Positions 35,798 through 46,950 are shown, counted from the first letter of the stretch. The stretch is 64,000 bases of DNA from Mammaliicoccus sp. Marseille-Q6498 (GCF_946151045.1 NZ_OX267714.1:868001-932000), one strand, 5' to 3'. The notes: generated by a model from the letters alone, not told the origin. Program-made: numbers and translations.

Positions 35798-38700
35798 TCT
35801 TCCTCTTCCTCCTCTCTTAATATGTTTATAAGTTCATTTTTGCTTAAAGTGTGATCAATTTCTCTATATTGATGTGTATCTGTAATCGGATCAATATGAC
35901 AAACAGATTTATATTCACAAAATTGGCACGGCAATTTCTTTTGATACCTCATTGGTGTCACTTCTGTATGACCATCCATAATTTGAGAAGCTGTATCGAC
36001 AAAATTCTCTCTATTTTTTTGTATTAATTTATAAAATAAATCTTCATCTAATGCTTTACTATAACTCGTTAAATCACCATTATTCTTTCTTGCAACAGGT
36101 ACAATATTTGATTTTAATTGGCTCGTTAAATTGCTATCTAGCGCATCAATGACCTCTGAGTTGTTATTGACGTAACCTTCCATTTTGAACTTTTCAATGG
36201 TTTGATTAAAAATCGTTTCTGCATCAGGTATTTCGCCCCACGTAGCCGCTTTAATTTCAGGCTCATGTACATGGAAGTATAATAACGCACCCGGTGACAC
36301 TTCATCTTTCAGTTGTAATTTAGATTTATTTTGAAGGACGACATCTAAATATGTGAACATTTGCATTTGCATGCCATACATAACCTTTGTTAAATCCAAT
36401 CCTGTTTCTGATGATTTATAGTCGATAATGGAAACGTAGTCTTGTTTTCTACCTTTATATACATCTAATCGGTCAATTTGTCCTCTTATTTGTATCGGTA
36501 TATTGCGCTTTGTAGCTAAAGGTGTTGATTTCAATTCATACTTTGATGTTGCGCCAAAATTTAACTCAAATTGGTGTGCTTTAAATTTAGAATTTCCTGT
36601 TTGGTACTTCATCGCTTGTAACGTTGATTTAAGTATATTTTGAATTCTTAATTTTAAATAACGATAATGTGCCGTACGATGCAACACGTCAAACTGAATT
36701 TTAGGTAAACTTTCATCGATGGCTTCATTAATTAATTTCGTCATCGATTGAGCAGTTAATTTACTAAAGTCACCGTTTACTTCATCAGAAATGTATTTTA
36801 AAGTTTGGTGGAATATATTACCAATATCGACACTTTGAATTTGATATTTTGAACGTTCATTTAAGCGTAGTCCGTGTGATACATAATGTTTAAATGGACA
36901 TTGATTATACGTTTCAAATCTAGAAACACTGGCATTAATTTTGTCTCCGTATAATTGTTCTGAGACCTCTGCATTCAGTTGAACTGTGTCATTTTCATAA
37001 GTTAATGCTGATGTTAAAAATTGAACTGTATGATCTAAATGATGGATATCTTGTACTGCATGAAAAGCATCTAACCATATATCATTTACTATTTCATCAT
37101 TTAACCAATCATTTAAATGTTGGAATATGTGCATTTGACTTTGATGTTCATGTTCCATCAATTGAATTGGATCATTTTCAACGCTTGTTTTGAGAGACTC
37201 TATTTCTAAATTAGTAAATAGTGATTGGATTGTTTTTAGAAATGGGCTCATTTCTCTCACTTCTCCACCGTCTGACATTAAACTATACGTAAATACAACA
37301 TCTTGTTTAGCTCTTGTCATCGCGATATAACAAACAAACGCTTCATCCATTTGTAAAATATCGCTCGTCGGACTTAATTCCAAACCACTTGTTTCGACAA
37401 GTTCTTTTTTCTCGTCATCTGTTAATAATAATATTTGATTAGAAACACTCGGCAGAACGCCATCATTCATACCTAATAAGAACACGACTTCTTTATTGTC
37501 TACTTTAGCTAAATCCATGTTACCTACTGTCACTTCATCTAGCGTTTGAGGAATCATTGAGAAGTTGAGTTCATCTAACCCTCTATCTAATATTTCTATA
37601 TATTCATTAAGTGAAAGTGAAACGTCACCTAGTACTTCTACTAAATCATCAAATATTTTTATTGTGCCTTGCCAAACTTGGTCGATTTGTTCCGCTTCTT
37701 CAAATTTATGTTTAATTTCTAATTCGTCTCTCATCGTCATAAGATGTGTCGGTAACTCAAATCTCTCAATAACGTCGTACAATCTAACAGTAAATGCTTC
37801 TACCGTATTGCTTTCAGATAAAGCTTTATTTAATATGTCTACTTGATTTACGACGTAATCTTTCAATTGAATAACACGTTGTATCGTTCTTTTATCTTCT
37901 TCTAAAAATTTATTATCTTCTTTTTTAAATGCTTTTTTCCCTAACTTTTCAAAAGATTCTACTGTGAAAAATTCAGGATTCGTCCATCTCTTACCTGATA
38001 TACCTCTTTCAAATGCATAGTTCTCCAAAATATCTATTAAATATGATGCATTTGGAATATGACTTGTAAGTATCCCTGTCTTTAACATTCTCATAACCGG
38101 TTCGAATTTCCATCCAGTTTGAATAACTTCTAACATTGATCTTAAACATTCAATAAATGGATGATATGCCATTTTCTTTTTAGCGTCGTGATTGTATGCA
38201 ATATCAAAGTGAGGCAATACCGTTTCAATCAACTGCTCGTAACTTGGGTCACGATATAATATCGCAAAATCTTTAAATGCCTTATTCTCTTCTCTAGAAC
38301 GTCTCAATATTTCACGCGCGATAAATTGTACTTCTTCACGCATATTCGACGTTTCTACAATACTTAAAGATTGATTGTCTTTTTGATTTGGGAGTAATGC
38401 ATCAAACTCGCTTTCTAAATGTTTTAAGTCTGGTTGATTGCTAAAACGTTCTTGATTTGTAAAATGGTTATTGTTAATCGTTATGTTTAAATCTTTTGCG
38501 ATATTTTCAATATGGCTCAACGTTTCAGAAGTTTTTCTAAACAAGCTAAAAGGATCTTTACTGCCATCTGTCGTTAAACCAATCGTCACAGAACGGCTAT
38601 GTTTAACAAGTGTTTCGATTACTTTATATTCTAATGTTGAAAAGTTATGGAAACCATCAATGTATATATCAGCTTGTTTGATATAATCTGAATCAGGTAT

Positions 38701-39267
38701 TTTGTCTATTAATTTGTATAAAACATCTTCAGCTTGTACATAACGACCTTCAAGTTGCGCTTCTAACGCTTTATAGATTGTTTCAATATCTCCTAATTTG
38801 TCTTTCATTCTTTTAGATATCGATTCATTGGATTCTAAATAATGTTGAATATCTTCTGGTGTAACGTTATATTTCTTGAAGTCTTTTATTTCATTCATCA
38901 TTTTGTGGCTAAAGCCATAATGTTGAATAGTAGATTGATATAAGTTCAATTCTTGTTTATGTGTATGTAATAAATGATAGGTCAACATAGCTAATGCTTC
39001 ATCAGAAATTTGTTGTTCTATTAAGCCGCCTTCTTCACTTAATACTCTCCAACTTAATCTTTCAAATCCAAATACCGATGTTCGAATACTGCCTTTTAAT
39101 TTTGGATTGCGGACAAATGCTTGTTCGTATTGAAAAGTATTTTGTGTTGGCGTTAAAAATATGATCGGATGTCCTAATGGATTATCTATCATTGCCTCAG
39201 TCATTTGTTGAATCATTTGACTTGTTTTCCCGGTACCGCTTCGACCAGTCCATACATTTAATTGCAT
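35794..39267 (-). CDS. addB: ATP-dependent helicase/nuclease subunit B (AddB/RexB)
   Basis: The 1157-residue partner of AddA. Walker A GRSGTGKT is at about residue 9. The C-terminal nuclease domain has IDYKSS, flanked by the Fe-S cysteines seen as NQCPFKHY and CQFCEYKSVC. ATG 39267 has GGGGAGG upstream; the 21 codons before it in frame cover the ribosome site and are not coding. It opens the addB-addA-DUF418 operon, after the spsB terminator. Confidence 0.95.
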   Translation of the reverse strand: MQLNVWTGRSGTGKTSQMIQQMTEAMIDNPLGHPIIFLTPTQNTFQYEQAFVRNPKLKGSIRTSVFGFERLSWRVLSEEGGLIEQQISDEALAMLTYHLLHTHKQELNLYQSTIQHYGFSHKMMNEIKDFKKYNVTPEDIQHYLESNESISKRMKDKLGDIETIYKALEAQLEGRYVQAEDVLYKLIDKIPDSDYIKQADIYIDGFHNFSTLEYKVIETLVKHSRSVTIGLTTDGSKDPFSLFRKTSETLSHIENIAKDLNITINNNHFTNQERFSNQPDLKHLESEFDALLPNQKDNQSLSIVETSNMREEVQFIAREILRRSREENKAFKDFAILYRDPSYEQLIETVLPHFDIAYNHDAKKKMAYHPFIECLRSMLEVIQTGWKFEPVMRMLKTGILTSHIPNASYLIDILENYAFERGISGKRWTNPEFFTVESFEKLGKKAFKKEDNKFLEEDKRTIQRVIQLKDYVVNQVDILNKALSESNTVEAFTVRLYDVIERFELPTHLMTMRDELEIKHKFEEAEQIDQVWQGTIKIFDDLVEVLGDVSLSLNEYIEILDRGLDELNFSMIPQTLDEVTVGNMDLAKVDNKEVVFLLGMNDGVLPSVSNQILLLTDDEKKELVETSGLELSPTSDILQMDEAFVCYIAMTRAKQDVVFTYSLMSDGGEVREMSPFLKTIQSLFTNLEIESLKTSVENDPIQLMEHEHQSQMHIFQHLNDWLNDEIVNDIWLDAFHAVQDIHHLDHTVQFLTSALTYENDTVQLNAEVSEQLYGDKINASVSRFETYNQCPFKHYVSHGLRLNERSKYQIQSVDIGNIFHQTLKYISDEVNGDFSKLTAQSMTKLINEAIDESLPKIQFDVLHRTAHYRYLKLRIQNILKSTLQAMKYQTGNSKFKAHQFELNFGATSKYELKSTPLATKRNIPIQIRGQIDRLDVYKGRKQDYVSIIDYKSSETGLDLTKVMYGMQMQMFTYLDVVLQNKSKLQLKDEVSPGALLYFHVHEPEIKAATWGEIPDAETIFNQTIEKFKMEGYVNNNSEVIDALDSNLTSQLKSNIVPVARKNNGDLTSYSKALDEDLFYKLIQKNRENFVDTASQIMDGHTEVTPMRYQKKLPCQFCEYKSVCHIDPITDTHQYREIDHTLSKNELINILREEEEEE

Positions 39268-39315
39268 TAACGTGACCTCCCCTTTTTTTACTTCTAATAG
39301 ATATATTTTAACATA

Positions 39316-39358
39316 AAAAGAACACCTCACTTAAATCATATAAGCAAGGTGTTCATAT
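39316..39358 (-). terminator. spsB terminator
   Basis: GAACACCTTGCTTATATGA pairs imperfectly with the downstream arm ending GAGGTGTTC, followed by TTTTT on the minus strand. Confidence 0.8.
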
Positions 39359-39366
39359 TTAAAATT

Positions 39367-39933
39367 TTAATTTGAAGCTGGATCAAAATTGTAATGGAAT
39401 TGGTTTATAGGCCAGAATCTTAATGCCACTTCACCTACAATTTTATCTTCTTTGATAAGACCGAATGAACGGCTATCTTTACTTACTTCACGGTTATCTC
39501 CTAATACGAGGTATTCGCCTTTAGGTATTTTATTTGTACCGTTTGAATTAGGAAGTTCTTTCGTTTGGAAATTCTCAGTTAGTAAGTCACGTGATTTATT
39601 TATTTTATTTGGTTTCAAATACTCTTCAGGTACTTTCTTACCATTAACATAAAGTTGATCATTTTCATATTTAACTGTGTCTCCAGGTTTACCTATAACA
39701 CGTTTTACATAGTCATCATTAGCATTAGCATGGAACACGAGTACATCTCCATTGTCTATATTTCCGACTTTATAACCAATTTTGTTAACGATCACTTTCT
39801 CACTGTTCTTTAAAGTTGGGTACATAGAGTCCCCAGATACTGTGTAAGTTTGGAACAAGAACTTTTGTATTAAAAGTACACATACAACAGCTACTGCAAT
39901 TGCCACAACCCACTCTAATAATTCTTTTTTCAA
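39367..39933 (-). CDS. spsB: Type I signal peptidase (SpsB)
   Basis: Membrane-bound serine/lysine endopeptidase that removes signal peptides. The 188-residue protein has an N-terminal membrane anchor, the nucleophile Ser in SGDSMYPT (about 33) and general-base Lys in DYVKRVIGKPGD (about 74), and box E GDNREVSKDSR. TTG 39933 is chosen because GAGGTGGC lies upstream at proper spacing and because KKELLEW is also the N-terminus of S. aureus SpsB; GTG 39942 would overlap the ribosome site. It follows the paralogue by 19 bp. Confidence 0.93.
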   Translation of the reverse strand: MKKELLEWVVAIAVAVVCVLLIQKFLFQTYTVSGDSMYPTLKNSEKVIVNKIGYKVGNIDNGDVLVFHANANDDYVKRVIGKPGDTVKYENDQLYVNGKKVPEEYLKPNKINKSRDLLTENFQTKELPNSNGTNKIPKGEYLVLGDNREVSKDSRSFGLIKEDKIVGEVALRFWPINQFHYNFDPASN

Positions 39934-39952
39934 AAGAGCCACCTCATTATTG

Positions 39953-40483
39953 TTATTTATCGAAATTTATATCTATTTGGTCAAATGGGAAATATCTTAA
40001 ATTGACCTTTCCAACAATGTCTTTCTCATGTACAAATCCGATTTCTCTTGAATCTCTACTATTGTTACGATTATCACCTAAAACTAAATATTCACCGTTA
40101 GGAATGACATCGCTTTTAGAACCTTGAATCGTTCTAGAACTAAAATCTGAAGTTGTTTCATTTTCTTTCAAATAACTTTCTTTCACTTGAGTACCATTAA
40201 TATACAATTTATTATTTTTCATTTCAACAGAGTCGCCTGGTAATCCGATAACCCTTTTGATAAAGTCATGATCTTTATTCGCATGAAAAACAATAACATC
40301 TCCATTATCTATCTGTCCAAAGTTCTTAACAAGTTTATTAACAATCACTCTGTCTTTATCTTGAAAAGTTGGTTTCATAGAATCTCCATCTACAACATAA
40401 CCTATAAACAGAAATGTTCTTACAACAAATAATAAGAGTAATGCTATTAAAATTGCAATGAACCATTCAAATATTTTTTTCAT
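39953..40483 (-). CDS. Type I signal peptidase paralogue in the spsA position, catalytic residues intact
   Basis: A 176-residue protein in the position of S. aureus spsA. Unlike the SpsA sequence I know from S. aureus, which lacks the dyad, this one has Ser in VDGDSMKPT and Lys in DFIKRVIGLPGD, plus GDNRNNSRDSRE. It should therefore be a working signal peptidase. One N-terminal membrane segment is present. The gap to the VTT gene upstream is two bases, so it lies in an operon with it and spsB. Confidence 0.92.
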   Translation of the reverse strand: MKKIFEWFIAILIALLLLFVVRTFLFIGYVVDGDSMKPTFQDKDRVIVNKLVKNFGQIDNGDVIVFHANKDHDFIKRVIGLPGDSVEMKNNKLYINGTQVKESYLKENETTSDFSSRTIQGSKSDVIPNGEYLVLGDNRNNSRDSREIGFVHEKDIVGKVNLRYFPFDQIDINFDK

Positions 40484-40485
40484 AA

Positions 40486-41094
40486 TTAACTCCTATTTTT
40501 TAAGCGACTATCGAAGTATTTTTCTAACGCTTTACCAACTAACCATAGCACAAAGATAATCACGATTACTATTATACTCTTTTTAGGACTTGCAAAAAAG
40601 GAATTTATATCTGCACCAATAAAACTCAATGTAAATATCATAATAGCTTTTGATAAAACCAATGCGAGTAAATAAACTTGCTTCCTAATATTTGAAAATG
40701 CACTCACCATATTTACTAAAGCACCCGGCGTAAACGGAAAACATAATAAAATAAATAGCGGACCAAAACCATGCTCATCAATCCAATTAATGAACTTCAC
40801 AACTTTCGGCTGTTCGACCACTTTTTTCATGAACGGTTTTTTAGAAATCAACCTTAATATGATAAATACAAGATAACTTCCGGAAACAGTACCAGCCCAC
40901 GATAAAAGAAATCCAAAAAATAGTCCGTATGCATTCACATTTGCAAAAACAAATAAAATAATTGGTAAAAACGGAATAAACGCTTCAACAAAAGGTAGTA
41001 AAAATGCTATAAATATCCCGAACGATCTAAATGTTTCAATTAAATTCGTAATATTCTCTTCACTAAACCAATTTATAATATCTTGATATACCAT
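40486..41094 (-). CDS. VTT-domain membrane protein (TVP38/TMEM64-DedA family)
   Basis: A 202-residue membrane protein with five to six hydrophobic segments and the VTT-type FLPFVEAFIPFLP and GFGPLFILLCFPFTPGALVN blocks. Relatives are implicated in lipid scrambling or membrane homeostasis; the exact role is unknown. ATG 41094 has AAGGA about 11 bases upstream; an ATG four codons earlier touches the ribosome site. It is first in an operon with the two signal peptidases. Confidence 0.82.
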   Translation of the reverse strand: MVYQDIINWFSEENITNLIETFRSFGIFIAFLLPFVEAFIPFLPIILFVFANVNAYGLFFGFLLSWAGTVSGSYLVFIILRLISKKPFMKKVVEQPKVVKFINWIDEHGFGPLFILLCFPFTPGALVNMVSAFSNIRKQVYLLALVLSKAIMIFTLSFIGADINSFFASPKKSIIVIVIIFVLWLVGKALEKYFDSRLKNRS

Positions 41095-41252
41095 GTAACG
41101 CAACATCCTTCTGAAATTTATACTTATTATACCTATAAACTAGTCATTATAAAAGTAAATTGACATCATACAATAGTCGTAGATACTATGTTAGAAGAAT
41201 TTTAGGATGGGTTGGATATATAAAGTATCGAGTTTATGTTTATGTGTGTTTT

Positions 41253-41813
41253 CGGGCCACTAATTTATTTTTGTGGTCCGTATTTCGCGTTTTCGGGCCG
41301 GTAATTTTATTTATCGGCCTGTATTTTTGTTTTTCGGTCCGGTAATTTTATTTATCGGCCTGTATTTCTGTTTTTCAGTCCGATAATTTTATTTATCGGA
41401 CCGTATTTTTGTTTTTCAGTCCGATAATTTTATTTATCGGACCGTATTTCTCTTTTTCGGTCCGGTAATTTTATTTATCGGCCTGTATTTCTGTTTTTCG
41501 GTCCGGTAATTTTTTTTATCGGCCTGTATTTCTGTTTTTCGGTCCGATAATTTTATTTATCGGCCTGTATTTCTGTTTTTCAGTCCGGTAATTTTATTTA
41601 TCGGCCTGTATTTCTGTTTTTCAGTCCGATAATTTTATTTATCGGCCTGTATTTTTGTTTTTCAGTCCGGTAATTTTATTTATCGGCCTGTATTTTTGTT
41701 TTTCAGTCCGGTAATTTTATTTATCGGCCTGTATTTCTGTTTTTCAGTCCGGTAATTTTATTTATCGGCCTGTATTTCTGTTTTTCAGTCCGGTAATTTT
41801 ATTTATCAGACCG
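41253..41813 (+). repeat. Array of about fourteen 41-bp hairpin units (CGGTCCGATA type)
   Basis: The period of 41 bp holds over twelve successive steps. The best-paired unit has arms CGGTCCGATA/TATCGGACCG, perfect over 10 bp; others (CAGTCCGGTA/TATCGGCCTG) keep pairing with one mismatch and one wobble. The first unit is different but also paired: CGGGCCAC/GTGGTCCG. The array fills most of the 704-bp gap upstream of 41799 and runs into the last codons of the NERD gene. Confidence 0.9.
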
Positions 41814-42731
41814 TATTTTATTCTTACCACCTGTATAAATATATTTAGTACTTTTACATTTACCGATTCTTTGGAAATAGCCATATAGTATTCTCTTAAG
41901 TGCACTGTTTGATACACCGGTCCACTTCTCCGCTTCTCCTATTGAAAATGGTGCTTCTTTCAATAAGTATAATTCCTTTAAAGCATGTATTATAAGATCA
42001 TTTCGCAAATGGACACTGTTGCATCGTGCGCATGTTATATATTTACGTACGTTATACATGTTTTCTGGATTCATGATTTTGTGACAATTGGTACATCTTA
42101 TACCACCGCGGACTTTAGAAAATTCTACTTTCTCAAAATATTTGTGACTTGTTAAAAATGGTTGGTGTAAAGACTGCAACTTTTCATATATTCGTTTATT
42201 TTCTTCATATTTAAAGTTATCTGATAACATATCTTTCAATTTGTATAATTCACTGACCAATAATATATTCACTCTTTTTCTTAAGTCACCGTGTAAAGTA
42301 AAAGTCGGATTAATAAACACGATATAGCTTTTTACTTTTCTATTTATTTTGTATTGCTTAACGATTTTCTTCAGCGCTTCATTGGACACTTCGAATTGAT
42401 TCAACAAATCTTTAGCGACATAACCTGAACTTCTGTAAAGTTTATGATTTTCATAATAATAATCTCCAGTAAAATTCTTAACCTCAAACTGTATAATTTC
42501 TTCATCGGTAACCACCAAAACATCATACTGAATTTGATTACTATTTTTCAATTGTAAGTCGTGTATCCACCAAGCTACTTCAAAAGTATTCAATATTCTC
42601 GAAAATTTTTCCTCTCCTTCATAACCTTGTTTTAATAAATTGTATTGTTCTTCTAATTGTTCAGAGATCGTTTCTGTTCTATCTCTTAACGCCTCAACAT
42701 AGTCGATTAATATCGGCTTATGCAAATTCAT
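41799..42731 (-). CDS. NERD domain protein with zinc-ribbon-like segment
   Basis: A 310-residue protein. The NERD (nuclease-related) domain spans about 35-150 with the restriction-like core IQYDVLVVTDEEIIQFEVKN. A four-Cys pair of knuckles, CTNCHKIM and CARC, follows at about 215-240, then a helical segment that resembles a helix-turn-helix (WTGVSNSALKRILYGYF). It may bind or cut nucleic acid. The last seven or so codons come from a unit of the 41-bp repeat array, which supplies the stop. It is monocistronic, after pgi. Confidence 0.8.
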   Translation of the reverse strand: MNLHKPILIDYVEALRDRTETISEQLEEQYNLLKQGYEGEEKFSRILNTFEVAWWIHDLQLKNSNQIQYDVLVVTDEEIIQFEVKNFTGDYYYENHKLYRSSGYVAKDLLNQFEVSNEALKKIVKQYKINRKVKSYIVFINPTFTLHGDLRKRVNILLVSELYKLKDMLSDNFKYEENKRIYEKLQSLHQPFLTSHKYFEKVEFSKVRGGIRCTNCHKIMNPENMYNVRKYITCARCNSVHLRNDLIIHALKELYLLKEAPFSIGEAEKWTGVSNSALKRILYGYFQRIGKCKSTKYIYTGGKNKIRSDK

Positions 42732-42772
42732 AAAAAATTCACCTCATTTTTTCAAATTTTTCACAGCAAAAC

Positions 42773-42811
42773 AAAAAAAGCCTCCCGAAAATCATTTCGG
42801 AGGCTTTTTTT
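42773..42811 (-). terminator. pgi terminator
   Basis: GCCTCCGAAATGATTTTCGGGAGGC on the minus strand forms a hairpin (one extra base in one arm), followed by seven Ts. Confidence 0.9.
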
Positions 42812-42827
42812 CGCATTTCATATCATA

Positions 42828-44165
42828 TTATAGTCTTTCTTCTAGTTCTTTTTTCAAATCTTCAAATCCTGGTTTACCAAGTAATGCAAACATATTTTGT
42901 TTGTATGCTTCTACACCTGGTTGGTTAAATGGATTAACACCCAATAAGTAACCGCTCATGGCACATGCTAATTCGAAGAAATATACAACATATCCGAATG
43001 TATATGCATCTAATTGAGGAACTTTAACGATTAAATTAGGAACACCGCCATCAGTGTGTGCTAATAGTGTACCTTGGAATGCTTTCGTATTTACGAAATC
43101 AACTGTTTCTCCTGCTAAGAAGTTTAAACCATCTAAATCGTCTTTATCTTCTTCTATAGTAATGTCGTGTTTTGGTTTTTCAACTTTTACAACTGTTTCG
43201 AATAAGAAACGACGTCCTTCTTGAACGTATTGTCCAAGTGAATGTAAATCAGATGTGAAGTTAGCACTTGATGGATAAATACCTTTGTAGTCTTTACCTT
43301 CTGATTCACCGAATAATTGTTTCCACCATTCGCTAAAGTATTGTAATGCTGGTTCGTAGTTGATTAACATTTCTGTTGAATAACCTTTAGCATAAAGTAT
43401 GTTACGAATAGCTGCATATTGATATGCAATATTTTCTTCTAATTCTGATGAAGATAAATCTTCTCTTGCTGCAGCTGCACCGTTCATCATTTCTTGAATA
43501 TCAATACCACTTGCAGCTATTGGTAATAAACCTACTGCAGTTAATACTGAATATCTTCCGCCAACATCGTCAGGCACTACAAATGTTTCATAGCCTTCTC
43601 CTGTCGCTAAATCTTTTAAAGCACCTTTTTCTTTGTCAGTAGTAGCAAAAATACGTTTCTTCGCTTCATCTTTACCGTATTTTTCTTCTAAAATTTTCTT
43701 AAATATTCTAAAAGCAACTGCTGGTTCTGTAGTCGTACCAGATTTAGAAATAACGTTAATAGAGAAATCTTTTCCATCTATATAATCAATTAAATCGTGT
43801 ACATAAGATGATGATAAGTGATGTCCTACAAATATGATTTGTGGATTTTCACCTTTTTCATAATTCGCAAAAGTAGAATTCAACATTTCAACTGCTGCTC
43901 TAGCACCTAAATATGAACCACCAATACCAATTACTAACAATACTTCAGATTGTTCTTTTATACGTTTTGAAGCTTTTTGAATTCTATCAAATTCTTCTTT
44001 GTCATAGTCTACAGGTAAATCAACCCATCCTAGATAATCACTACCTGCACCAGTTTTTTCGTGTATAACATGATGTATATTTTTCACTAAATCGCGTGAT
44101 TGATCTAATTCATGTTCACCGAAAAATGTTAAAGCTTTCTTATAATCGAATTGAATATGTGTCAT
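42828..44165 (-). CDS. pgi: Glucose-6-phosphate isomerase
   Basis: Glycolytic enzyme interconverting glucose-6-phosphate and fructose-6-phosphate. The 445-residue protein is of the short bacterial type, with two SIS domains: phosphate-binding [10 protein letters not shown] (about 140), catalytic Glu in [22 protein letters not shown] (about 290) and the C-terminal [10 protein letters not shown] with the conserved Lys. AGGAGGACACT precedes the ATG. It is divergent from argG. Confidence 0.95.
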   Translation of the reverse strand: MTHIQFDYKKALTFFGEHELDQSRDLVKNIHHVIHEKTGAGSDYLGWVDLPVDYDKEEFDRIQKASKRIKEQSEVLLVIGIGGSYLGARAAVEMLNSTFANYEKGENPQIIFVGHHLSSSYVHDLIDYIDGKDFSINVISKSGTTTEPAVAFRIFKKILEEKYGKDEAKKRIFATTDKEKGALKDLATGEGYETFVVPDDVGGRYSVLTAVGLLPIAASGIDIQEMMNGAAAAREDLSSSELEENIAYQYAAIRNILYAKGYSTEMLINYEPALQYFSEWWKQLFGESEGKDYKGIYPSSANFTSDLHSLGQYVQEGRRFLFETVVKVEKPKHDITIEEDKDDLDGLNFLAGETVDFVNTKAFQGTLLAHTDGGVPNLIVKVPQLDAYTFGYVVYFFELACAMSGYLLGVNPFNQPGVEAYKQNMFALLGKPGFEDLKKELEERL

Positions 44166-44252
44166 AGTGTCCTCCTATTAAAATCTTATTCATTATTAAC
44201 AACGACTTCATTTTACTCTAGTTTTCATAGGCTTTCAATTGAAATGCAATGC

Positions 44253-44270
44253 CATGCACATAAATGCATA
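44253..44270 (+). promoter_or_regulatory. ARG-box-like sequence upstream of argG
   Basis: CATGCACATAAATGCATA matches the Bacillus ARG box consensus (CATGAATAAAAATKCAAK) at about 13 of 18 positions. ArgR/AhrC control of argGH is usual in Firmicutes; this site is a motif-based guess. Confidence 0.4.
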
Positions 44271-44377
44271 TTTATTTAAAATAACTATTGAAAATGCAAA
44301 ATCGATGTGTTAATGTATACGTATCGATTAAATATACAGAATATTAAATATTAATACAAAAAGCGAGGTTTTTAGTT

Positions 44378-45580
44378 ATGTCTAACAAAGTTGTTTTAGC
44401 TTACTCAGGTGGATTAGATACGAGTGTAGCGGTAAAGTGGTTAATTGAAAAAGGGTATACAGTAGTCGCGTGTTGTTTAGATGTTGGCGAAGGTAAAGAT
44501 TTAGCGCTTGTTAAACAGAAAGCATTAGATATGGGTGTTGAAAAATCTTACGTGATTGATGCTACGAAAGAATTCAGTGAAGATTATGTAGGATATGCAA
44601 TAAAAGGAAACACAATGTATGAAGGTACTTATCCTTTAGTATCAGCATTAAGTAGACCTTTAATTTCTAAAAAATTAGTTGAAATTGCTTTAGAAGAAGA
44701 TGCAATTGCAATCGCTCATGGTTGTACTGGTAAAGGTAATGACCAAGTACGTTTTGAAGTAGCAATTAAAGCTTTAGCTCCACATATCGATGTAATCGCG
44801 CCTGTTCGTGAGTGGTCTTGGAGTCGTGAAGAAGAAATTGATTATGCAAAAAAACATAACATTCCAATTCCAATTAATTTAGATTCTCCTTATTCAATTG
44901 ACCAAAATTTATGGGGTCGTAGTAATGAATGTGGCATATTGGAAGATCCATTTGCAGCGCCACCAGAAGATGCATTTGATTTAACTAATCCAATAGAAGA
45001 AACGCCAGATAAAGCTGAAGAACTTGAAATTGTATTTGAGAAAGGTTTACCAATCTCAATTAATAATAAAGTTTATCCTTTAGACGAACTAATTTTAAAA
45101 TTAAATGAAGTTGCTGGTTTGCATGGTATCGGTAGAATTGATCATGTTGAGAACCGTCTTGTAGGTATTAAATCTCGTGAAGTTTATGAAACACCAGGAG
45201 CAAAAGTTATCATGGAAGCACATAAAGCTTTAGAGACGATTACTTTAACAAAAGACGTTGCACACTTTAAACCAGTTATTGAAAAACAATTATCTGAACA
45301 AATTTATAACGGTTTATGGTTCTCTCCTTTAACAGAAAGCTTAAAACAATTTATTGATTCAACACAAACTCAAGTTACAGGTACAGTACGTGTTAAATTA
45401 TTTAAAGGAAACGTTATTGTTAATGGACGTAAATCTCCATATAGTCTATATAATGAAGCACTTGCAACATATACGAAAGAAGATGCATTCAATCAAGAAG
45501 CTGCAGTTGGATTCATCGAAATATTCGGTTTACCTACTAAAGTAAAAGCATTATTAGAAACTGAGGGTGTTTTAAAATGA
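44378..45580 (+). CDS. argG: Argininosuccinate synthase
   Basis: Joins citrulline and aspartate with ATP in arginine synthesis. The 400-residue protein has the PP-motif [10 protein letters not shown] at residue 8 and [13 protein letters not shown] and [21 protein letters not shown] precedes the ATG. The stop overlaps the argH start (ATGA), so translation is coupled. Confidence 0.96.
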   Translation: MSNKVVLAYSGGLDTSVAVKWLIEKGYTVVACCLDVGEGKDLALVKQKALDMGVEKSYVIDATKEFSEDYVGYAIKGNTMYEGTYPLVSALSRPLISKKLVEIALEEDAIAIAHGCTGKGNDQVRFEVAIKALAPHIDVIAPVREWSWSREEEIDYAKKHNIPIPINLDSPYSIDQNLWGRSNECGILEDPFAAPPEDAFDLTNPIEETPDKAEELEIVFEKGLPISINNKVYPLDELILKLNEVAGLHGIGRIDHVENRLVGIKSREVYETPGAKVIMEAHKALETITLTKDVAHFKPVIEKQLSEQIYNGLWFSPLTESLKQFIDSTQTQVTGTVRVKLFKGNVIVNGRKSPYSLYNEALATYTKEDAFNQEAAVGFIEIFGLPTKVKALLETEGVLK

Positions 45581-46950
45581 CAAAAAAAGCATGGGGAGGC
45601 AGATTTGAATCTAATCCTGAAGCATGGGTAGACGCGTTTAATGCGTCTATCCATTTTGATAAAAACTTAATTGACCAAGATATACAGGGTAGTATTGCCC
45701 ATGCGACAATGCTTGCAGAACAAAATATCATCAAAAAAGATGAATCAGAACAAATTATTCAAGGTTTAAAAGACATTCAACAAGATTACTACAACGACAA
45801 ACTTGAACTTACTGAATCATTAGAAGATATTCACCTCAACATAGAACATGCATTAATTCAAAAAATTGGTCAAGTCGGTGGTAAATTGCATACTGGCAGA
45901 AGTAGAAACGACCAAGTTGCAACGGATATGCATTTATATACAAAACAACACGTAAATGAAATTATAGAACTAGTGGCGTCTTTACAAAGTGCTATTGTTG
46001 ATATAGCTAGCGAACATATTCATACAATTATGCCTGGATATACACATTTACAAAGAGCCCAACCTATTTCATTTGCACATCATATTATGACTTATTTCTG
46101 GATGTTAGAAAGAGATAAATCAAGATTTAATGATAGCATTAAACGTATTGATATGAGCCCTCTTGGTGCAGCAGCTTTAAGTGGCACAACACATAATATT
46201 GACCGTCACCGTACACAAGAGCTATTAGATTTCGCTAATCTATATGAGAATAGTTTAGATGCTGTTAGTGATCGTGATTATATAGTAGAAACTTTGCATA
46301 ATATCTCTTTAACGATGGTACATCTATCTAGATTTTCTGAAGAAATTATATTTTGGTCAAGTAGCGAAGCGAATTTTGTTACCCTTTCAGATAGCTTTTC
46401 AACTGGATCTTCTATTATGCCTCAAAAGAAAAACCCAGACATGGCAGAGCTTATAAGAGGTAAAGTTGGACGAACTACTGGAAATTTAATGAGTATGTTA
46501 ATGACATTAAAAGGTCTTCCTTTAGCTTACAACAAAGATATGCAAGAAGATAAAGAAGGATTATTTGATGCAATTCATACTATTAAAGGTTCGTTGCGTA
46601 TATTTGAAGGCATGATTACGACAATGGAAGTAAATAAAGAACGTTTGCATGAAACTGTACATCAAGACTTTTCAAATGCTACAGAACTTGCAGATTACTT
46701 AGTAGAATTAAATATTCCATTTAGAGAAGCACATGAAATCGTTGGAAAAATTGTTTTATGGTGTATTCAAAATGAAAAATATTTATTAGACGTCCCTCTT
46801 GAACAATACAAGTCATATCACGACAAAATTGATTCAAACGTCTTTGAATATTTAAAACCAGAAAATTGCTTAAAACGTAGAAAAAGTTACGGTTCTACCG
46901 GTCAAGAATCTGTAGAACATCAAATTAATGTAGCAAAACAATTATTATAA
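45577..46950 (+). CDS. argH: Argininosuccinate lyase
   Basis: Cleaves argininosuccinate to arginine and fumarate. The 457-residue fumarase/aspartase superfamily member carries the signature [12 protein letters not shown] with the flexible catalytic loop at about 280, and the His regions [12 protein letters not shown] and [10 protein letters not shown]. It ends at a terminator shared with convergent gudB. Confidence 0.96.
   Translation: MTKKAWGGRFESNPEAWVDAFNASIHFDKNLIDQDIQGSIAHATMLAEQNIIKKDESEQIIQGLKDIQQDYYNDKLELTESLEDIHLNIEHALIQKIGQVGGKLHTGRSRNDQVATDMHLYTKQHVNEIIELVASLQSAIVDIASEHIHTIMPGYTHLQRAQPISFAHHIMTYFWMLERDKSRFNDSIKRIDMSPLGAAALSGTTHNIDRHRTQELLDFANLYENSLDAVSDRDYIVETLHNISLTMVHLSRFSEEIIFWSSSEANFVTLSDSFSTGSSIMPQKKNPDMAELIRGKVGRTTGNLMSMLMTLKGLPLAYNKDMQEDKEGLFDAIHTIKGSLRIFEGMITTMEVNKERLHETVHQDFSNATELADYLVELNIPFREAHEIVGKIVLWCIQNEKYLLDVPLEQYKSYHDKIDSNVFEYLKPENCLKRRKSYGSTGQESVEHQINVAKQLL

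Noticed and set aside
41160-41345. Plus-strand ORF of 61 codons upstream of and into the 41-bp array
   Set aside because: It has no ribosome site and much of it is repeat sequence; an open frame is expected by chance from a repeat without stops in that frame.
44166-44377. T-box or other riboswitch upstream of argG
   Set aside because: The 212-bp gap is A+T-rich without a T-box motif (TGGNACC-like) or a terminator hairpin before argG; only an ARG-box-like sequence was found.
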